A stretch of DNA of 64,000 bases from Bradyrhizobium sp. JYMT SZCCT0180 (GCF_018130165.1 NZ_JAFCLZ010000014.1:164737-228736); one strand, 5' to 3'. Positions 36,137-46,984 are shown, numbered from the stretch's first letter. Numbers and translations: made by a program. The notes: generated by a model from the letters alone, not told the origin.

Positions 36137-36229
36137 CCGTCATGCCCGGGCTTGTCCCGGGTATCCACGTCTTTTTTTCTCCGCAGAGCAAGAAAGACGT
36201 GGATGGCCGGGTCAAGCCCGGCCATGACG
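36137..36229. repeat. Interspersed inverted repeat (CGTCATGCCCGGGC family), copy 2
   Basis: CGTCATGCCCGGGCTTGTCC to GTCAAGCCCGGCCATGACG, with inner ATCCACGTCTTT/AAAGACGTGGAT. It lies between the methyltransferase and the end of livF. Confidence 0.9.
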
Positions 36230-36252
36230 AAGGAGACGTTCACGCCGCCCTC

Positions 36253-36973
36253 TCAAATCCCCAGATACCGGTGCTGCAAATCCGGCTCGGCGATCAACTG
36301 CTCGGACGTGCCGCTCCACACCGTGCGGCCGCGCTCGATGATGTAATGCCGGTCGGCGATGCGGGAGAGGTTGGCGACGTTCTTGTCGATCACCAGCACC
36401 GATTGCCCACGCCCCTTGAGCATCGACAGGCAGCTCCAGATTTCCTCGCGGATCAGGGGCGCCAGGCCTTCGGTGGCTTCGTCGAGGATCAGGAGCTTCG
36501 GATTGGTCATCAGCGCGCGGCCGATCGCGAGCATCTGCTGCTCGCCGCCGGACAGCGTCACGCCCATGTTGCCGCCGCGCTCGGCAAGGCGCGGAAACAG
36601 CGCGTGGATTTTCTCGATGGTCCAGGGATCGGAATTCCCTGCGCGATTGCCGGCAGCCGCGACCAGGTTTTCGTAGACGGTGAGATTCGGAAAGATCTGG
36701 CGGCCTTCCGGCACCAGGCCGATGCCGAGTTTTGCGATCTTGTACGACGGCAGGCTGCGAACCTCCTGCCCGGCGAAACGGATGGTGCCCGCGCGCGCGC
36801 CCGTCATGCCCATGATGGAGCGGATGGTCGTGGTCTTGCCCATGCCGTTGCGGCCCATCAGGGCGACCATTTCGCCTGACTGAACCTTCAGCGACAGGCC
36901 GAACAGCACCTGGCTGAGGCCATAGCAGGTTTCGATGCCGTCAATTTCGAGCAGGGTTTCAGCCGTTCTTGTT

Positions 36974-36981
<8 letters not shown>
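36253..36981 (-). CDS. livF: Branched-chain/aromatic amino-acid-type ABC transporter ATPase LivF
   Basis: 242 residues. Walker A GRNGMGKTTT, signature LSGGEQQ, Walker B LLILDEATEGLAP. LivF pairs with LivG as the ATPases of HAAT-type importers that also carry aromatic acids. It overlaps the livG stop by 8 bp, so translation is coupled. It is the last gene of livK-H-M-G-F. Confidence 0.95.
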
Positions 36982-37733
<752 letters not shown>

Positions 37734-37741
<8 letters not shown>

Positions 37742-38681
37742 GGTTAAACCTCCCGAGCAGGCCCATGATGCCGCCGCGCGCGAACAGCACGATCAGCAGC
37801 AGCAGCGGCCCCATGATCAGCGCCCAGTATTCGGTGAATTGCGATAGCAGCTCTTCCAGCAGCAGAAAGAAGATCGTGCCGATGACAGGACCGAACAGCG
37901 AGCCCATGCCGCCGAACACCACCATCACCATGAGTTCGCCGGATCGGGTCCAGTACATTCCGGCCGGGCTGATGAAGTCGGTGTTGTTCGCCAGCAGCGC
38001 GCCGGCCAGGCCGCAGATGGTGCCGGAGATGACGAAACAGACCAGCCGGTAGCGGTTGGCATGATAGCCGATCGCCTGCATGCGCTGCTCGTTGGAACGA
38101 ATGCCCTGCACCACCAGTCCGAAGCGCGAATTGATGATCCGCCAGATCAGGTAGATGCCGCCGAACAGGCAGCCGAGGCAGAGGTAATAGAACTGCACGC
38201 GGTTCGACAGGTCGATCAAGCCGCCGAAATTGCTGCGCTTGTAGATGGTCAGGCCGTCGTCGCCGCCGTAACGCGACATGCCCGAGGCGATGTAATAGGC
38301 CATCTGCGCAAAGGCCAGCGTGATCATGATGAAGTAGACGCCGCGGGTGCGCAGGCTGAGCGCGCCGATCACGAGCGCATAGAGCGCCGACGCCACCAGC
38401 GCCACCGGCCACTGGATGAAGCCGGAGCCGATGCCTTCAAAGGCGAGGATGCCGACCGCATAGCCGCCGATGCCGAGATAGGCCGCGTGGCCGAAGCTCA
38501 TCATGCCGCCATAGCCCATGATGAGATTGAGGCTGGCCGCGGCCAGCGCGAAGATGATGATGCGGGTGAACAGCGTCAGGATGAAGATGTTGCCGGTGAG
38601 CTGCGAATAGAGCGGCAGCAAAAGCAGCCCGGCAGCGACCAGCGCCACGACGACGTTGCTTGTATTGATCTGTAATTTCAT
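37734..38681 (-). CDS. livM: HAAT ABC transporter permease LivM
   Basis: 315 residues with about nine membrane segments; AASLNLIMGYGGMMSFGHAAY is the conserved permease motif of this subunit. It forms the inner-membrane channel with LivH. It overlaps livH by 4 bp. Confidence 0.95.
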
Positions 38682-39592
38682 CGCTTGGCGGCCGGAAACA
38701 GCCCCTCCGGCCGCACCACCAGCACGATCGCCATCAAGAGATAGATCAGCATCGAGGACAGCGCGGGTGCGGCGGTGGAGGCGGCGGCGGAACTCAGCAC
38801 CATGCGCAGGAGATCAGGCAGGAAGGCGCGACCGAGCGTATCGATCATGCCGACAAAGATTGCGGCCAGGAACGCGCCGCGGATCGAGCCGATCCCGCCG
38901 ATGACGATGATGACGAAGGCGAGGATGAGGATGTTCTCGCCCATGCCGATCTGCACGGTGAGAATCGGCGCCTGCATCAGTCCGGCAAGTCCGGCAAGCG
39001 CCGCACCAAGCCCGAACACCAGCGTGAACAGCAGCTTGATGTTGATGCCGAGCGCGCCGATCATTTCGCGGTTGGAGGCGCCGGCGCGGATCAGCATGCC
39101 GATCTTGGTCCGCATCACCACGACGTAAAGCAGCGCGGCGACCGCGAGCGCGACGATGATGATCGACAGCCGGTAGGCCGGATAATACACGCCGGGGATG
39201 ATCTGGACCGGCACGGTCAGCCAGGCCGGCAGCGGCAGCGCAAGGCCGGCCGGGCCCCAGATCAGCCGCACCGCGTCATTGAAAAACAGGATTAGTCCGA
39301 ACGTCGCCAGCACCTGGTCGAGATGGTCGCGGCCGTAGAGATGTCTCAGCGCGACGAATTCCAGTACGATCCCGAGCAGCAGCGTGGCGCCGAGCGCCAG
39401 CAGCACGCCGAGGATGAAGCTCCCGGTCCAGGCGGTGAACGTCGCGGCGAAATAGGCGCCCATCATGTAGAGCGAGCCGTGCGCCAGATTGACGAAATCC
39501 ATGATGCCGAACACCAGCGTCAACCCGGCCGCCAGCAGGAACAGCAACAGGCCGAACTGAAACCCGTTCAGCGATTGTTCGACAAGAACCAA
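38678..39592 (-). CDS. livH: HAAT ABC transporter permease LivH
   Basis: 304 residues, about eight membrane segments; FGIMDFVNLAHGSLYMMGAY near the N-terminus is diagnostic. I chose TTG 39592 (LVLVEQSLNG) because AGAGGGG lies seven bases upstream; a GTG at 39622 would add ten residues that contain this ribosome-binding site. It lies 275 bp beyond livK, a gap that holds a palindromic operator nearly matching the one at 57491. Confidence 0.94.
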   Translation of the reverse strand: MVLVEQSLNGFQFGLLLFLLAAGLTLVFGIMDFVNLAHGSLYMMGAYFAATFTAWTGSFILGVLLALGATLLLGIVLEFVALRHLYGRDHLDQVLATFGLILFFNDAVRLIWGPAGLALPLPAWLTVPVQIIPGVYYPAYRLSIIIVALAVAALLYVVVMRTKIGMLIRAGASNREMIGALGINIKLLFTLVFGLGAALAGLAGLMQAPILTVQIGMGENILILAFVIIVIGGIGSIRGAFLAAIFVGMIDTLGRAFLPDLLRMVLSSAAASTAAPALSSMLIYLLMAIVLVVRPEGLFPAAKR

Positions 39593-39797
39593 CGATAGAC
39601 CCCTCTCCGATCGTGATCTCACGCCGACGCCACGCGTTCGTCGCGAGGGAAAACCGGCTTCCCTTTCAGATCGCGCCCCTCAATCCGAAACAAAACAGCG
39701 GCAGCGCGTCGGCGCCGCCGCCTATTTTTGTTGGCGCAGGATCATTTGCCAAACCGCTTACACATCCACGCCTCCGAAGCAGGCCATCGGGTTTCTG

Positions 39798-39823
39798 AAA
39801 TTACTTTAAACATAAAGTAATTT
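39798..39823. promoter_or_regulatory. Palindrome before livH, matching the MarR operator at 57491
   Basis: 11-bp perfect arms AAATTACTTTA/TAAAGTAATTT enclose AACA. Flanks GAAATTACTT and TTTTTCG occur with identical spacing at 57486-57516 before the second orphan binding-protein gene. On the minus strand TTGTCG lies 17 bp from TAAAGT, a weak promoter overlapping the palindrome. It could give livHMGF its own regulated promoter; a 3' hairpin for livK is the alternative. Confidence 0.6.
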
Positions 39824-39867
39824 TTCGACAAGCCCCTTGGCCGATCATGCACCGGTCATGCCAACAA

Positions 39868-41040
39868 TCACTTCATCGGGCATTTATCGTGGAAGCCATC
39901 CTGGCTGTCCTTGACGATGGTGGCCACCGTCTTCAGCGCGAGCTGGCCGTCGGCATCCTTGACCACGTCCTGCAGATAGAAGTTCTGGATCGGAATGTGG
40001 TTCTTGCCGTATTTGAACGGGCCGCGCACCGACTTGAAGTTGGCTTTCTCCATCTCGGCCTTCATCGCGTCCTTCTTGGTCGTGTCGCCCTTGACCGCAA
40101 CCACCGCGCTGTTGATCAGGTTCGCGGCATCATAGGATTGCGCGCCATAGAAGGTCGGGCGCAGGTTCGGATATTTCTTGCGGTAGTCCTCGACGAACTT
40201 CTTGTTCTCGGGGTTTGGCAGGTCGTTGACCCATTGCTGGGCGCCGGGAACGCCGAGCGCGTTCTCCTTCTGCAGCGGCAGCGACAATTCGTCGATCGTG
40301 AACGCCGTATAGAGCGGGATCTGCGCCTTGATGCCGGCCTGCGCATACTGGTTGAGGAACTGCACGCCGGCAGCGCCCGGATAGAACACGAAGATCGACT
40401 CGGCCTTGGAGTTCTTGGCCTTGGTGAGTTCGGCGGAGAAGTCGAGCTGGCTCGGCCACACCGTGTATTCCTCACCGACCACCTGGCCCTTGAACGTGCT
40501 CTTGACGCCGGCCAGCATGTCCTTGCCGGCGGCATAGTTCGGGCCGATCAGGAACACCGACTTGACGCCCTTCTGGTTCATGTAGGTGCCCATCGCCTGC
40601 GGCGTCTGGTCGTTCTGCCAGGAAGTCGAGAACACGTACGGCGAGCACAATTCGCCGGCGAGCTGCGAGGGACCGGCATTGGCCGAGATCAGGAAGGTTT
40701 TGGCATCGACCGCGGTCTTCAGCGAGGCCAAGAGCACGTTCGACCAGATGTAGCCGACGATGAAATCGACCTTGTCGGACTGGATCAGCTTTTCGGTCTT
40801 CTGCTTGCCGACATCCGGCTTCTGGCCGTCGTCCTCATAGATCACCTCGACCGGCTTGCCGTCCATCTTGCGGCCCAGATGATCGAGCGCCAGTTCGAAC
40901 GAGTTGCGCATGTCGTTGCCGATCGCGGCCGTGGGGCCGCTGAAGGTCGAGACGAAACCGATCTTGATGCTGTCGGCGCCGAGCGCGGGCTGCGCCAGCG
41001 CCAGAGCCATTGCGCCCGCCAGCCAGAATGTCTTTTTCAT
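39868..41040 (-). CDS. livK: ABC transporter solute-binding protein LivK-type
   Basis: 390 residues with a signal peptide MKKTFWLAGAMALALAQPALGA (about 22), then IKIGFVSTFSGPTAAIG. It is a periplasmic leucine-binding-protein-like subunit whose relatives bind aromatic acids as well as branched-chain amino acids. ATG 41040 has GAGGAGGGG upstream. It is the first gene of the liv series; the GTTGCC palindrome at 41265 lies 225 bp upstream. Confidence 0.93.
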   Translation of the reverse strand: MKKTFWLAGAMALALAQPALGADSIKIGFVSTFSGPTAAIGNDMRNSFELALDHLGRKMDGKPVEVIYEDDGQKPDVGKQKTEKLIQSDKVDFIVGYIWSNVLLASLKTAVDAKTFLISANAGPSQLAGELCSPYVFSTSWQNDQTPQAMGTYMNQKGVKSVFLIGPNYAAGKDMLAGVKSTFKGQVVGEEYTVWPSQLDFSAELTKAKNSKAESIFVFYPGAAGVQFLNQYAQAGIKAQIPLYTAFTIDELSLPLQKENALGVPGAQQWVNDLPNPENKKFVEDYRKKYPNLRPTFYGAQSYDAANLINSAVVAVKGDTTKKDAMKAEMEKANFKSVRGPFKYGKNHIPIQNFYLQDVVKDADGQLALKTVATIVKDSQDGFHDKCPMK

Positions 41041-41264
41041 ATTCACTCCCCTCCTCATTATCTATTTTGTTCCGCCAGCCAGTGCGGCTGCCGTCTCGAG
41101 GCCTGCGCCTTCGTATAATCCCGGTAAGCCCGGATATTTTGTGCGCGAAATCTGCGGCCCGCAGCAAGCACGAACCGAAAGCTCCGATTAGAACCTTCGG
41201 CCCATACCCCAGCGGCCTGCACCATAATTCGCAGATGGCGCGGAAGGCAAGAACTATAGTTCCG

Positions 41265-41278
41265 GTTGCCGGGGCAAC
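41265..41278. promoter_or_regulatory. GTTGCC-GG-GGCAAC palindrome upstream of livK
   Basis: Perfect 14-bp palindrome in the 295-bp gap between livK and the flavin reductase gene, which otherwise contains no gene. The same arms occur at 55965-55978 (GTTGCC-GT-GGCAAC) and, with one change, at 55987-56000. A candidate operator for livK or its neighbours. Confidence 0.5.
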
Positions 41279-41335
41279 AAATGTCGCAGGGCACGGCCGC
41301 AACACAATCGGAAGAGACAGCGCGCGCCATCATGT

Positions 41336-41989
41336 TCATGGCGCCTGATCCGGTTGGGGCGCGGCGTTTCGTCGCCACTCCGCCCAGTTCGGCCGGTCGA
41401 GCTGAAACAGATCGGTGCAGCGGGCATACCAGCCGCTGCCATGCATGCGGCCGATCAACTGCAGCGCGGGCGTGTCGATATAGCAGCGCTCCTTGTCCTG
41501 AACCGCCGCACCATCGACGTGCGCGCACAGGATGCGGCCGATCACTGCGGTCTGGCGCGGTCCGGTCACCATCGAACTCAGCACCCGGCATTCGAAGGAA
41601 ACCGGGGACTCCGCGATGCGCGGCGGCCGTATCGCATGTGACGGAGCGGCGGTGAGGCCCGCCAGCGCAAGCTCGTCGATATCGGGCGGCGCATCTATGC
41701 AGGTGACATTCATGGCAGCGGCGTTCCGTTCGGAGACGAGATTCACCACGAACTCTCCGGTCGCGAGGATATTCGTCGCGGTATCCTTGAAGCGCCCCGG
41801 CCCGGCGAGCAGCCCGATCGCAAGCGTCGGCGGCTCGTGCCCCAACACGTTGAAGAAGCTGTAGGGCGCCGCGTTGATGACCCCGTCTTCGGACAGCGTC
41901 GTCACCCAGGCGATCGGCCGCGGCGTCACCGTCGCCGTCAATATCTTGTAGCGTTGTTGAGCCTCCAGCGTCTCCATGTCGAACAGCAT
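41336..41989 (-). CDS. Flavin reductase-like domain protein
   Basis: 217 residues of the FMN-binding split-barrel family (RYKILTATVTPRPIAWVTTLSEDGVINAAPYSFF). Members are flavin reductases of two-component oxygenases or related FMN proteins. It ends the unit gentisate dioxygenase, FAH hydrolase, reductase and may supply reduced flavin or act on an intermediate; no partner monooxygenase is adjacent. Confidence 0.85.
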   Translation of the reverse strand: MLFDMETLEAQQRYKILTATVTPRPIAWVTTLSEDGVINAAPYSFFNVLGHEPPTLAIGLLAGPGRFKDTATNILATGEFVVNLVSERNAAAMNVTCIDAPPDIDELALAGLTAAPSHAIRPPRIAESPVSFECRVLSSMVTGPRQTAVIGRILCAHVDGAAVQDKERCYIDTPALQLIGRMHGSGWYARCTDLFQLDRPNWAEWRRNAAPQPDQAP

Positions 41990-42004
41990 CGCCGGCCCCC
42001 GCGC

Positions 42005-42916
42005 TCAGACCGCCACGACCGGATGACGCAGCCGGCCGATGCCGGCCACTTCCGCCTCCACGACATCGCCAGGCCACAGCCATTCCTGCGGCGTCCGCCC
42101 CGCGCCGACGCCATCGGGCGTGCCGGTCGCGATGATGTCGCCCGGCTCGAGCGTGATCGCGGCCGAAATGTCCGAGATCAGCAGCGGCACCTTGAACAGC
42201 ATGTGGCGGGTGTTGGAGCGCTGCTTCTCTACGCCGTTCACCGTGAGCCAGAGATCGAGCGCGTGCGGATCGCCGATTTCATCTGATGTCACGATGCATG
42301 GACCGAACGGCGCATAGGTGTCCTGGCCCTTGGAATAGATCCACTGGCCGGCGCGGCGATTGTCGCGCGCGCTGACGTCGATCATCACGCTGTAGCCGAA
42401 AACGAAATCGAGCGCCTGCGCTTCCGGAATGCGGCGCGCCGTTCGCCCCATCACGACCGCGAGTTCGACTTCCCAATCGAGCTGCTGCGTGATGGTCCGG
42501 TTGTGCTCGATGGCCTCGTTGGGCCCGATCACGCTGGTCGGAGGCTTTGAAAAGATGATCGGCTGCTTCGGCAATTCCTTCGCTGTATCGAGGGCGCGCG
42601 ATGATTCCGCGACGTGCTCGACATAGTTCAGGCCGATCCCGAAAATGTTCTTCCGGGGCCGCGGGATTGGCGCCAGCAGCCGGACATTTGCAAGCGGCAG
42701 CGCCGTGCCTACCGGCCAATGGCTTGCGTGATCACTCAAAATCTTCTTCAGCGCCACCGTCGCCGGCGGCCCGAGATCGATGAGATCGAGCATCGAGGAC
42801 GGCAATGCCGTGCCGGCATGCGCGCCGATCCGCTCGACGTCCACGACCAGGTCATCGACGATGGCACCGAGACGGGCCGCCGCCTCGATGTTGGCGCGGT
42901 AGGTAACAAGACGCAT
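42005..42916 (-). CDS. Fumarylacetoacetate hydrolase-family protein, probable fumarylpyruvate hydrolase
   Basis: 303 residues. Metal ligands E149-x-E151 and D180, and the segment IFGIGLNYVEH, mark the FAH fold. Beside a gentisate-type dioxygenase it probably hydrolyses fumarylpyruvate or an analogue to fumarate and pyruvate. It lies 10 bp after the dioxygenase gene, in the same operon. Confidence 0.88.
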   Translation of the reverse strand: MRLVTYRANIEAAARLGAIVDDLVVDVERIGAHAGTALPSSMLDLIDLGPPATVALKKILSDHASHWPVGTALPLANVRLLAPIPRPRKNIFGIGLNYVEHVAESSRALDTAKELPKQPIIFSKPPTSVIGPNEAIEHNRTITQQLDWEVELAVVMGRTARRIPEAQALDFVFGYSVMIDVSARDNRRAGQWIYSKGQDTYAPFGPCIVTSDEIGDPHALDLWLTVNGVEKQRSNTRHMLFKVPLLISDISAAITLEPGDIIATGTPDGVGAGRTPQEWLWPGDVVEAEVAGIGRLRHPVVAV

Positions 42917-42926
42917 GGTTGTATCC

Positions 42927-44054
42927 TTAAGATGTCAGAGGCTGCCGGCCTTGATTGTCGCCATAGGCCTCCTCGCGATACAGGCCGAGAGCGTGCATCA
43001 CAGGCAGATCGTTGAAGGTGAACAGGCAGGCGTCGTCGCTGGCAGATCCGTTGACATGCTCGTGCCAGGACCAGGACGGCACACAGAAGATGTCGCGCTC
43101 CTTCCAGTCGAAGCGCTTGCCGTCGATGATCGAGTGACCGCTTCCTTTCGCCACCTGATAGATGAAACTGCCGGTGTGACGATGGGCCTTGGTGGCCTCG
43201 CCGGGTCGCAGCATCTGCATCGACGCGCCGATCGTCTGCATCACAGGACCGCCGGTGACGGGATTGACGTAGTTCATCAGCACGCCGTCATAGGGTGAGC
43301 CGTTGGAGGCCTTGCCGTAGCGCTGCAGCGCCTCGTAGGTCGGGCCCCACTCGTATTTCAGCAGCGGCGAATATCCGCGCGTCCATTCGGCGCCCGCGGG
43401 GCGCAGGCCCGGATTGCCCCAGGCGTGGGTCATGTCGTCGACGGGATAGCCGACCTCCTGCTGCATCTTCGGATGCACCGCGTAGAAATTGGCCTCGAGC
43501 GTGTTGACGAGCGGGATATCGAGACCGTCCTGCCAGATGCACGGCGTGCCGTCGCCGGAGACACCGTGCTCGTGCCACGTGCCGTTTGGGGTCAGCACGA
43601 AATCATTGGCGCCGAGTGTGAGTTTGTGGCCATCGACGATGGTGTAGGCGCCCTCGCCTTCCATGATGAAGCGCAGCGCAGAGGCTGAGTGCGCATGGGC
43701 GGAGGCAACCTCGCCGGGATGCATCACCTGCAGCCCGGAATACAGCCAACCCACGGCGGCGGCGTGGTCGCGACGGCCGGGATTGTTCAGATAGATGACG
43801 CGGCGGCCGGCCTTTTCGGGAGACACCAGTTCGACGGATCGCAAGACATGCTTGCGCAGGTCCTCGTAGCGCCAGAGCACGGGGACCGATGACGACTTGG
43901 GCTGCCAGGGCTCGATCTTGTTGGCGACCGTCCACAGCGCACCGGCGTCGAGATTTTCCAGCTCGTCGTAATAGGCGAGCAGTTCCGGGGTGTCCTCGAC
44001 ATTGGCGCGCCCGGCGACGTCTTCCCGGTGGTTTTCGCGGCGTCCTGCTGCCAT
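42927..44054 (-). CDS. Gentisate 1,2-dioxygenase-family ring-cleavage enzyme
   Basis: 375 residues, a bicupin. First cupin iron ligands H120, H122 and H161 (SAHAHS and WHEH); the second cupin carries KAHRHTGSFIYQ and WSWHEH. The family cleaves gentisate, and members also accept 5-aminosalicylate, 5-nitrosalicylate or salicylate, so the substrate is open. ATG 44054 has GGGAG upstream. It is divergent from a GntR regulator and near a Rieske dioxygenase and a glutamine-synthetase-like ligase. Confidence 0.9.
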   Translation of the reverse strand: MAAGRRENHREDVAGRANVEDTPELLAYYDELENLDAGALWTVANKIEPWQPKSSSVPVLWRYEDLRKHVLRSVELVSPEKAGRRVIYLNNPGRRDHAAAVGWLYSGLQVMHPGEVASAHAHSASALRFIMEGEGAYTIVDGHKLTLGANDFVLTPNGTWHEHGVSGDGTPCIWQDGLDIPLVNTLEANFYAVHPKMQQEVGYPVDDMTHAWGNPGLRPAGAEWTRGYSPLLKYEWGPTYEALQRYGKASNGSPYDGVLMNYVNPVTGGPVMQTIGASMQMLRPGEATKAHRHTGSFIYQVAKGSGHSIIDGKRFDWKERDIFCVPSWSWHEHVNGSASDDACLFTFNDLPVMHALGLYREEAYGDNQGRQPLTS

Positions 44055-44135
44055 TTCGCTCTCCCTGGATTGCCAATCATATAAAATAGGATATATGTTC
44101 GAAGCAATAGGAAATTTTCGAAAGAAATTGAACCG

Positions 44136-44879
44136 ATGGTGGCGGCCGCGAAAGCAGGAAACGACCGCCGGATCGCCAGCGAAGCAGCTGGCGAGCCCGG
44201 AACATTGAGCGAGGTGGCCTATCAGCGCCTGCGCACCGACATCGTCTCCGGCGCGCTCGACGCGGGCAAGCCGCTGCGGCTCGAAGCGCTGAAGCAGCGC
44301 TACGGCCTGAGCTTTTCGCCGCTGCGCGAGGCGTTGATGCGGCTGCAGTCCGAGCGTCTGGTGCTCTCGACGGCGCTGCGCGGCTTCTCCGTCGCGCCGC
44401 TGTCGCGCGAGGAAATGAAGGACGCGACGGAAACCCGCATCCTGATCGAATCCGACGCGCTGCGCCGATCGATGCAGGGCGGCGACGATGATTGGGAAGC
44501 CGGCATCGTGGCCGCCTTCCATGCGCTCAGCCTGCAGGCCGAACGGCAATCGCGCCTCTCCGGCGAAGTAGGCGCCGTCGACATGCACGCGATGGACGAG
44601 CGGCACTATCAATTCCATCGGGCGCTGATCGCCCATTGCGGCTCGCCGCGGCTGCTCGACCTCGCCGACCAGCTCTATGTCGAAACCCAGCGCTACCGGC
44701 TGCCGTGCCTGGTCGGCCGGGTGGCGGGAACGCCGGCGCGCGACGTTGCCGCCGAGCATCAGCAGATCATGGACGCCACGCTTCGCCGCAGCGAAGACGC
44801 CGTGGGCTATCTGGCCGAACATTACCGGCGAACCGCTGAAATCATCGAGGCCTCTACCGTGTGGCCGTCACCCAAATAG
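44136..44879 (+). CDS. GntR/FCD-family transcription regulator
   Basis: 247 residues. Winged helix (about 22-90, LSEVAYQRLRTDIVSG, LSFSPLREALMRLQ) followed by an FCD effector domain with metal-binding His (HYQFHRALIAHCGS). It is divergent from the gentisate-type operon, which it probably controls through the ATAT-N8-ATAT region around 44090. Ends facing the Rieske beta gene. Confidence 0.9.
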   Translation: MVAAAKAGNDRRIASEAAGEPGTLSEVAYQRLRTDIVSGALDAGKPLRLEALKQRYGLSFSPLREALMRLQSERLVLSTALRGFSVAPLSREEMKDATETRILIESDALRRSMQGGDDDWEAGIVAAFHALSLQAERQSRLSGEVGAVDMHAMDERHYQFHRALIAHCGSPRLLDLADQLYVETQRYRLPCLVGRVAGTPARDVAAEHQQIMDATLRRSEDAVGYLAEHYRRTAEIIEASTVWPSPK

Positions 44880-44964
44880 CGACCATCTGCTGGTACGATC
44901 GTCTGCCCTGCAAACAGCGCCCCCATCGGGGACACCGGCAACGTCAAACTGACGACAAACGGCG

Positions 44965-45555
44965 CTACAAAATGATGCTGGGGTTGCGGATGCACTGGTC
45001 GCACACCAGCAGATTCACCTGTTTGGCGGATATCCGCCAAACGCCATCGAACTTTCGAAACCGATGCCCGGCCCACCCCGCCAGCGCCCGGGTTTCGTCA
45101 TCCCAGAATTCGTGGATCAAGAAATTCGAGCGCACCAGGCGCTGATCGGGATTTTCGGACGCGAAGACCTCGACGTTCGAGACCATCCGCACGGTCCGCG
45201 ACGACGGCGCCTGCGACCATGCGAAACCGGTCGCGAGCCGGAATACCCGATCTTCCAGCCTGCGACGGTCGTCGAACATGACGGCGATCTCGCGCCGCGG
45301 ATCGCCGCCATTGGGCGTGCTCGGCACCCAGTACAGGCACTCGTCCGCATAGAGCTGCAACCATTCCTTGAACTGAAGCCGGTCGAGCAGTCGGGCTTCG
45401 CGCTCGACGAGGCCACGAAACACGTCGCGCTCCGCCAAGTCCTGGATCGTCGGGTCATCCCGTCGCACGACGTCAAAATCGGCGATCAGTTCCTGGTAAA
45501 GCGCGTCACCGACATAATAGGAATGGCGTGATGGATCGTGAGCGGGCTGGGCCAT
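44965..45555 (-). CDS. Aromatic-ring-hydroxylating dioxygenase beta subunit
   Basis: 196 residues of the SnoaL-fold small subunit (BenB/AntB-like), with REARLLDRLQFKEWLQLYADE and a C-terminal KFDGVWRISAKQVNL. It supports an alpha3beta3 hexamer with the gene upstream. The start lies 3 bp after the alpha stop. Confidence 0.9.
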   Translation of the reverse strand: MAQPAHDPSRHSYYVGDALYQELIADFDVVRRDDPTIQDLAERDVFRGLVEREARLLDRLQFKEWLQLYADECLYWVPSTPNGGDPRREIAVMFDDRRRLEDRVFRLATGFAWSQAPSSRTVRMVSNVEVFASENPDQRLVRSNFLIHEFWDDETRALAGWAGHRFRKFDGVWRISAKQVNLLVCDQCIRNPSIIL

Positions 45556-45557
45556 GA

Positions 45558-46949
45558 TCAGGGCTCCCGCTGAATGGTCAGGTGGGGCTCGGCCTTCATG
45601 AGGCGCTTCCATTCCTTGATATATTCCCGCATGAACATCTCATCCGTCGCTGGCGCCTTGATCGTGCCGTCCTCCAGGGTGTGAATGCGTCCGGGAATGC
45701 CGAGACCCCGATTCATGTAGATCCACTCGTCCTCCTGGCAGCGCAGTCCGCGCTGGATCTGCTCGAAATTGGTGACGTCATCGACTTCGCCGAAGTTCGG
45801 AAACCCCTCCTGGGTTCGCATGCGCAGGGTGTTGATGTCGTTCAACGCATCCTCGCCGATCGTGCCGTCGACGTCCTCGATCCTGGTGCCGTACCAGATC
45901 GTATCGGTTTCCTCGAACGACACCGGCTGAAACACTTGAATGTGGTTTCCGAGCAGCGACAGGTTCGGAAACACGTTGATGTTGACCGGTTCCGAGCCCG
46001 CAAGATCGAGCAACGCGTCGGCGCGATCACCAAATTGCCTGCGCAGCTTTTGCTCGACATGTTCCATCCCGGGATGCAGCGACTCGATCGCCCACAGGCC
46101 GCCATTGCGCGGCTGCAGATTGGGCCGCTTGTCCTTGAAGTGGTGGCCGTTGCCCATGTACTGCATGTACATCGGCTGCTCGTCGGGCGCCGTCCTGTAG
46201 TAAGACATGCCCTTTTCGGTATTTTCGTCGACGAAGCGGTTTTCAGTCTCCAGCAGCGAGCGGTGCGAGTAGAGCACGTGGTAGCCGTCGCCCGAATTGT
46301 CGTAGGCGAGTTTCCAGTTGCCCTTGTATTTGATCCGATTGGCCTCGCAGACCACGACCTTGCCGCCCGGATTGCGGTCCAGCCATTCGTCGATCGGCTT
46401 TCTGATCGGACCGAGATGTTCGCCGATCGGCGGCGCCGACGCGTTCAATGTTCCGAAGATGAAGCCGCGATAGGATTCCACGCGCGGCACCTGTGCGAGG
46501 TTGAACTTCGGATCCCTGGTAAGGTTTTCACCATAGCCCTCGGCCCATGGCACGCCGCGCAGCTTGCCGTTGTTGAGGAAATTCCAGCCGTGATACGGGC
46601 ATTGGAACGACCGCTTGTTGCCTTTCTCGAAGCGGCACAGCGTGGTCCCGCGATGGGTGCAGCGGTTGTAGAGCGCCCGGATGATCCCGTCGCTGTCGCG
46701 CGTCATGATCAACGGACGCAGGCCGAGTTTGGCGGTGACGTAGTCGTCGACATTGGGAATCTGGCTTTCGTGCGCCAGGTAGACCCAGGTGCCGCCAAAG
46801 ATGTGCCGCATCTCGGCGTCGAAGATCGCCGCATCCGTGTAGAGCAAATGATGGACGCGGTCTTCCTGGACCAATTCGTCCCAATCATACGATACGCCGA
46901 AGTTACGCGGCCGCACCGTCTCCACGCGTTCCATCTGTGTCATGCTCAT
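45558..46949 (-). CDS. Aromatic-ring-hydroxylating dioxygenase alpha subunit
   Basis: 463 residues. Rieske ligands C97-x-H99 and C117-xx-H120; catalytic iron site with DNSGDGYH224 and H229. It resembles the benzoate/anthranilate/salicylate dioxygenase alpha group. No reductase or ferredoxin gene is adjacent, so electrons must come from elsewhere. It is downstream of the glutamine-synthetase-like gene (35 bp gap) and upstream of the beta subunit. ATG 46949 is preferred; the ATG two codons later is possible. Confidence 0.92.
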   Translation of the reverse strand: MSMTQMERVETVRPRNFGVSYDWDELVQEDRVHHLLYTDAAIFDAEMRHIFGGTWVYLAHESQIPNVDDYVTAKLGLRPLIMTRDSDGIIRALYNRCTHRGTTLCRFEKGNKRSFQCPYHGWNFLNNGKLRGVPWAEGYGENLTRDPKFNLAQVPRVESYRGFIFGTLNASAPPIGEHLGPIRKPIDEWLDRNPGGKVVVCEANRIKYKGNWKLAYDNSGDGYHVLYSHRSLLETENRFVDENTEKGMSYYRTAPDEQPMYMQYMGNGHHFKDKRPNLQPRNGGLWAIESLHPGMEHVEQKLRRQFGDRADALLDLAGSEPVNINVFPNLSLLGNHIQVFQPVSFEETDTIWYGTRIEDVDGTIGEDALNDINTLRMRTQEGFPNFGEVDDVTNFEQIQRGLRCQEDEWIYMNRGLGIPGRIHTLEDGTIKAPATDEMFMREYIKEWKRLMKAEPHLTIQREP

Positions 46950-46984
46950 GCTCTCAATTCGACGCCCGGCCGACTTCCGGCGCG

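Noticed and set aside
39847..41118. 423-codon plus-strand frame opposite livK
   Set aside because: Shadow frame; livK has a signal peptide, ribosome-binding site and family match.
42927..44822. Longer start for the gentisate-type dioxygenase
   Set aside because: The extension runs opposite the GntR gene and lacks cupin similarity; ATG 44054 has a good ribosome-binding site.
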